In this document: piece after piece, positions 61,262 to 64,000 of the stretch
Position numbering within the stretch: the stretch's first letter is position 1
Layout of the letters: each line of letters opens with the position of its first letter
Notes under the pieces: model-generated
The model's database searches: none
Told to the model about the DNA's origin: nothing
Seen by the model: only the letters and a program-made list of their open reading frames with translations
Made by a program: the position numbers and the translations under genes
NCBI RefSeq assembly: GCF_900110575.1
Contig: NZ_FOEF01000015.1
Coordinates: 58,155-122,154, forward strand
DNA: 64,000 nt
Source: Amycolatopsis saalfeldensis
GTDB lineage: Bacteria; Actinomycetota; Actinomycetes; Mycobacteriales; Pseudonocardiaceae
Direction of reading: 5' to 3'

Positions 61262-63745
61262 TCAGGCCGCCGGCCGCACCTGCCAGAGGTGATCGGCGGT
61301 GCCGTTGTCCTGGAACTGCACCACGGCTGCACTGTCCTGGGTGGACATTCCGGCGACGCCGAGCAGCAGCCCGCTGTGCGCGTTGCGGATCTTGAACTGG
61401 CCCCCGCCCGCGTCGATGAGCGTCCAGAGGTGGTCGGGGGTGCCCGTGTCGTGGTACTGGACCACGGCGGCGCTGTCCTGAGTGGACATACCGTCGACGC
61501 CGAGCACGAGCCCGCTGTTGCCGTTGCGGATCTTGTACTGCCCGCCTCCGGCCGGGACCAGCTGCCAGAGGTGGTCGCGGGTGCCGTTGTCCTGGAACTG
61601 GACCACCGGTGCACCGTCCTGAGTGGACATGTCCGAAACGCCCATCAGCAAGCCGCTGTTGACGTTCGCCAGCTGGAAGACGGGCGCGCTGTACACCTCG
61701 AACTCCTGCAGCCCCCAGCCGGTGCCGCCGCCGGCGTTCGGCGCGACGACCCGCAGCCGGCTGGTGGTCAGCGCGGGGAAAGTGATCTCCGTCGGGCCGT
61801 TCACGGTGGCGGGAGCGCGGGACTGGCCGGGCACCGTGGCCCAGCCGTTGCCGGTGTCGTACTGCAGGTCGTACGAGGTGGGGGTGCGCACCCCGCCGCC
61901 GTCGTCGTAGAACCACAGCCGGACCTCGCCGGTGGAGACGCCGCGGTGGAAGTCGAGCTGGTAGCTGTCGGTGGCGTTGGGGGAGCCGTAACTGGTCCAC
62001 CGGCTGTTCTGCGGCACCGCGGTGCGGTAGACGATGCCGTCGACGGCGTTCCAGACGTTGTCGTACGACGAGGTGTAGGACGCGCTGGGCTGCGGCCCGT
62101 AGCCGAACCGCTGGCCGTTCGCGGCGATGTCCACTGTGGAGGGAACGGGATGGGCCACGGCGGCGCCGACGGGCACCGTGAGCGGGTCCAGACCGGACTG
62201 CTGAGCGACCTGGGCGCCGTCCACGTAGACGTGCAGGCCCGCGCCCTGGCCGTACCGCGAACCGGTGCGGTCCCACAGCACGGTGACGTTGTGCCCGTGG
62301 TAAGGCGTGTTCTCCAGCGCGAAGTAGTCCCAGCTCGCCGGGGCGAGCGGCTTGAGCGTGAGGGTGCCGCCGGGCTGGCCGCGCAGCCCGATCAGGCCGG
62401 AGATGACGTTGTCGTTGTAGGTGGAGTGGTTGTAGTCCTCGCTGTGGGCGTGCCCGTCGTAGATCCACCGGTCCTGGTCGGGGTCGTGCGCCTCGGCGAC
62501 GTACGGCTGGCCGTCGCGGTACTGCGTTGCCGCGTACGTGTGCAGCAGTGAGACGTAATCGGCGGCCGTGAAAGTGGACTGCGGCGGGTAGTCCTGCAAC
62601 AGGTTCGCGGCGCCGGTCAGGGTTTGCGAGGTTTCGTACGGCCAGGAGGGGCCGTCCCAGCGGCAGCAGTCCGCGGCCTCGTGCATGAACCACGGGCTGC
62701 GCCGCTCGGCGGTGGTGGGGCCGAACGGGGCGGCGAACCCGTCCGGGTCCTTGAGCTGGGCGAACGCCCCGGTGTCGTCGGCCGTGGGCAGGTCGAACAT
62801 CCACGGCACGAAGCCCATTTCCTCGCGCGTGCCCGTCAGGGCGTGGGACGGGTTGTTGTCGCGGGGCATGCCGTAGAAGAACTGCCGCGACGGGTCCCAC
62901 AGCTGTGATTGCACGGCGGAGCGCAGGCTCGCGGCGCGGCCGGTGAAGTCGTTCGCGGTCGCGGAGTCGCCGGTGAGCGCGGCGATCTGCGCGATGGCCG
63001 TGGCGTCGCCGAACTGGTAGGCGTTGATGGTCGGCCGGTAGCCGACACCGCCGCGGTAGCCGTCGCCGGATTCGTAGGACGAGGGGGTGAACTCCGTCGC
63101 GTCCCACACCGGGACCTGCCAGTAGAGGCCGAGGCTCGCGTCGTAGTGATCGGCCCAGCCGTTGTACTGCTTGATCAGCGCTTGCTGCTCCGCGGCGGTG
63201 AAGCCGAGATCGCCCGCGGCGAGGTACTGCTGCCAGACCGCGCTCGCGGCCCAGAAGCTGTACTCGTGCGCCCAGTCGCCGGTGTCGGGGTTGACGTTGT
63301 CGTTGCGGGGCTTGGGAAACTGGCCGGGGCCGGCGAGCCAGTAGTCGATGTCGTCCTTGACGTACTGCTGGTCACGCAGCCACCGTCCCTCGGTGATCTG
63401 GTGCCCGGCCGCGGCGTCGATCCCGCCGTACGGGGCGCCGTAGTCGGCGGGCTGCAGGAACTCGCTGGACATCCAGCCGTAGACCGGCCCGGTGTAGACC
63501 AGGTGCTCGCGGTAGGTCTGCCAGCGGTAGTAGTAGACGGACTGGATCTGCTGGTCGGGCACGTCGAGGAACGGGATGTTCGCCTCGTACCAGGCGGGGT
63601 CCGCGGCGTTGCCGAGCAGGGCGGCGTGGTTCAGGAACGAGGTGCCGCCGGCCGTCGGGGTGAGCGGTGAGGCTGCGGCGCCGGAGACGGGGAGCAGGAG
63701 CGCGGCCACCAGCAGCAGCGTCGCGGCGGCGAATCGGCTCCGCAC
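61262..63745 (-). CDS. secreted MGH1-like (alpha/alpha)6 glycoside hydrolase with ricin-type repeats
   Basis: An 827-residue exported protein with a signal peptide (about 1-25). The large N-terminal part (to about residue 480) is an (alpha/alpha)6-barrel of the MGH1/GH63-like type (LYWQVPVWDATEFTPSSYES, FMHEAADCCRWDGPSWPYET, YNHSTYNDNVISGLIGLRG). A discoidin-like domain (about 555-680) and three ricin-like repeats, each with VNSGLLMGVSDMSTQDGAPV-type sequence, close the chain. The family assignment is at clan level; debranching of arabinose- or rhamnose-containing polymers is inferred from neighbours. The start is GTG 63745, with a weak ribosome-binding site. Confidence 0.82.
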   Translation of the reverse strand: MRSRFAAATLLLVAALLLPVSGAAASPLTPTAGGTSFLNHAALLGNAADPAWYEANIPFLDVPDQQIQSVYYYRWQTYREHLVYTGPVYGWMSSEFLQPADYGAPYGGIDAAAGHQITEGRWLRDQQYVKDDIDYWLAGPGQFPKPRNDNVNPDTGDWAHEYSFWAASAVWQQYLAAGDLGFTAAEQQALIKQYNGWADHYDASLGLYWQVPVWDATEFTPSSYESGDGYRGGVGYRPTINAYQFGDATAIAQIAALTGDSATANDFTGRAASLRSAVQSQLWDPSRQFFYGMPRDNNPSHALTGTREEMGFVPWMFDLPTADDTGAFAQLKDPDGFAAPFGPTTAERRSPWFMHEAADCCRWDGPSWPYETSQTLTGAANLLQDYPPQSTFTAADYVSLLHTYAATQYRDGQPYVAEAHDPDQDRWIYDGHAHSEDYNHSTYNDNVISGLIGLRGQPGGTLTLKPLAPASWDYFALENTPYHGHNVTVLWDRTGSRYGQGAGLHVYVDGAQVAQQSGLDPLTVPVGAAVAHPVPSTVDIAANGQRFGYGPQPSASYTSSYDNVWNAVDGIVYRTAVPQNSRWTSYGSPNATDSYQLDFHRGVSTGEVRLWFYDDGGGVRTPTSYDLQYDTGNGWATVPGQSRAPATVNGPTEITFPALTTSRLRVVAPNAGGGTGWGLQEFEVYSAPVFQLANVNSGLLMGVSDMSTQDGAPVVQFQDNGTRDHLWQLVPAGGGQYKIRNGNSGLVLGVDGMSTQDSAAVVQYHDTGTPDHLWTLIDAGGGQFKIRNAHSGLLLGVAGMSTQDSAAVVQFQDNGTADHLWQVRPAA

Positions 63746-63879
63746 CCGCCGGGCGACGCGGGCGAAGGGTGCTGCTGCGCGTTGCTGCCATGACGGGGTG
63801 GGCCGGTTCGGCTTGGTGCCGGTGGGGCTCGGTGGTGGCGAGGCGTGGTGGTTCGACGCGGCAACGGCGGGATCCGGCC

Positions 63880-64000
63880 TCGGCCGCGCGAATCGGCCCG
63901 GCGCGGTGGTGGCGGGGTTTGGGCCTAGGTGGGCGGCGTGGCCCGGGGTGGGTGCGGTGGCGGAGCTCGGTCTGGGGTGGGCGGCGTGGCCCGGGGTGGG
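63880..64000. repeat. 48-bp tandem repeat at the right edge
   Basis: GGTGGGCGGCGTGGCCCGGG starts at 63928 or 63929 and again 48 bp later, with related sequence between; the array may continue beyond the window. No gene is seen between 63746 and the edge. Confidence 0.65.

Overview
The window is high-GC actinomycete chromosome. Third codon positions are almost all G or C, GTG and TTG starts are common, and the families present (F420-type oxidoreductases, an ECF41-type and a SigE-type sigma factor, DUF3152, DUF3558-like and DUF1996 proteins, a TmsA/TmsB-like lipid pair) point to Pseudonocardiaceae. Amycolatopsis is the best guess; this is inference, as no rRNA or tRNA gene is present to confirm it.

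Left part (1-18.8 kb). A broken-off LLM-class oxidoreductase and an aldo/keto reductase face a TetR regulator across a double operator. Next come a four-gene redox operon (membrane heme-type protein, 3Fe-4S ferredoxin, ferredoxin reductase, Pro/Thr-rich anchored protein), a secreted phospholipase-C-like protein, a nucleotidyltransferase, a flippase-like membrane protein, an epoxide hydrolase, a TetR/glycosyltransferase divergent pair, a true formylglycine-generating enzyme with no sulfatase nearby, a CHAP hydrolase, a secreted metallopeptidase (DUF3152), and an ECF41-type sigma factor divergent from an azoreductase.

Middle part (18.8-41 kb). This is a secreted-polysaccharidase region: GH3, a discoidin-flanked clan-A glycosidase, GH30 and GH55, plus a sugar porter with its GntR regulator. 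A LacI regulator, an acetamidase, a DUF1996-DUF305 operon and the discoidin glycosidase share the palindrome GAGAGCGCTCTC. The GH3 and GH30 genes share an unrelated 18-nt upstream element. A FAD oxidoreductase/cyclopropane-synthase-like pair resembles the genes that make 10-methyl branched fatty acids. Decayed genes lie at 35.6 kb (unknown) and 40.8 kb (C-terminus of a dicarboxylate symporter).

Right part (41-64 kb). A quinone-oxidoreductase-like enzyme, gamma-glutamyltransferase, a DUF3558-like lipoprotein, a large unusual membrane protein (two DUF1003 units, an RyR-like domain and a TerB-like tail), an M4 protease, a PIG-V-like mannosyltransferase and a frameshifted SigE-family sigma gene are followed by a second plant-polymer set: GH78 rhamnosidase, GH43-like, GH54 arabinofuranosidase with lectin domains, and an MGH1-like glycosidase. 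Two of these (GH78, GH43-like) carry a TGAAACGTTTCA-type operator.

A recurring feature is GC-rich tandem repeats (39-184 bp units, a different sequence at each site) in intergenic gaps. At two places the repeats run into coding sequence: the 5' end of the lipoprotein gene and the 3' end of the broken sigma gene. No CRISPR array, insertion sequence, phage gene or RNA gene was recognised.
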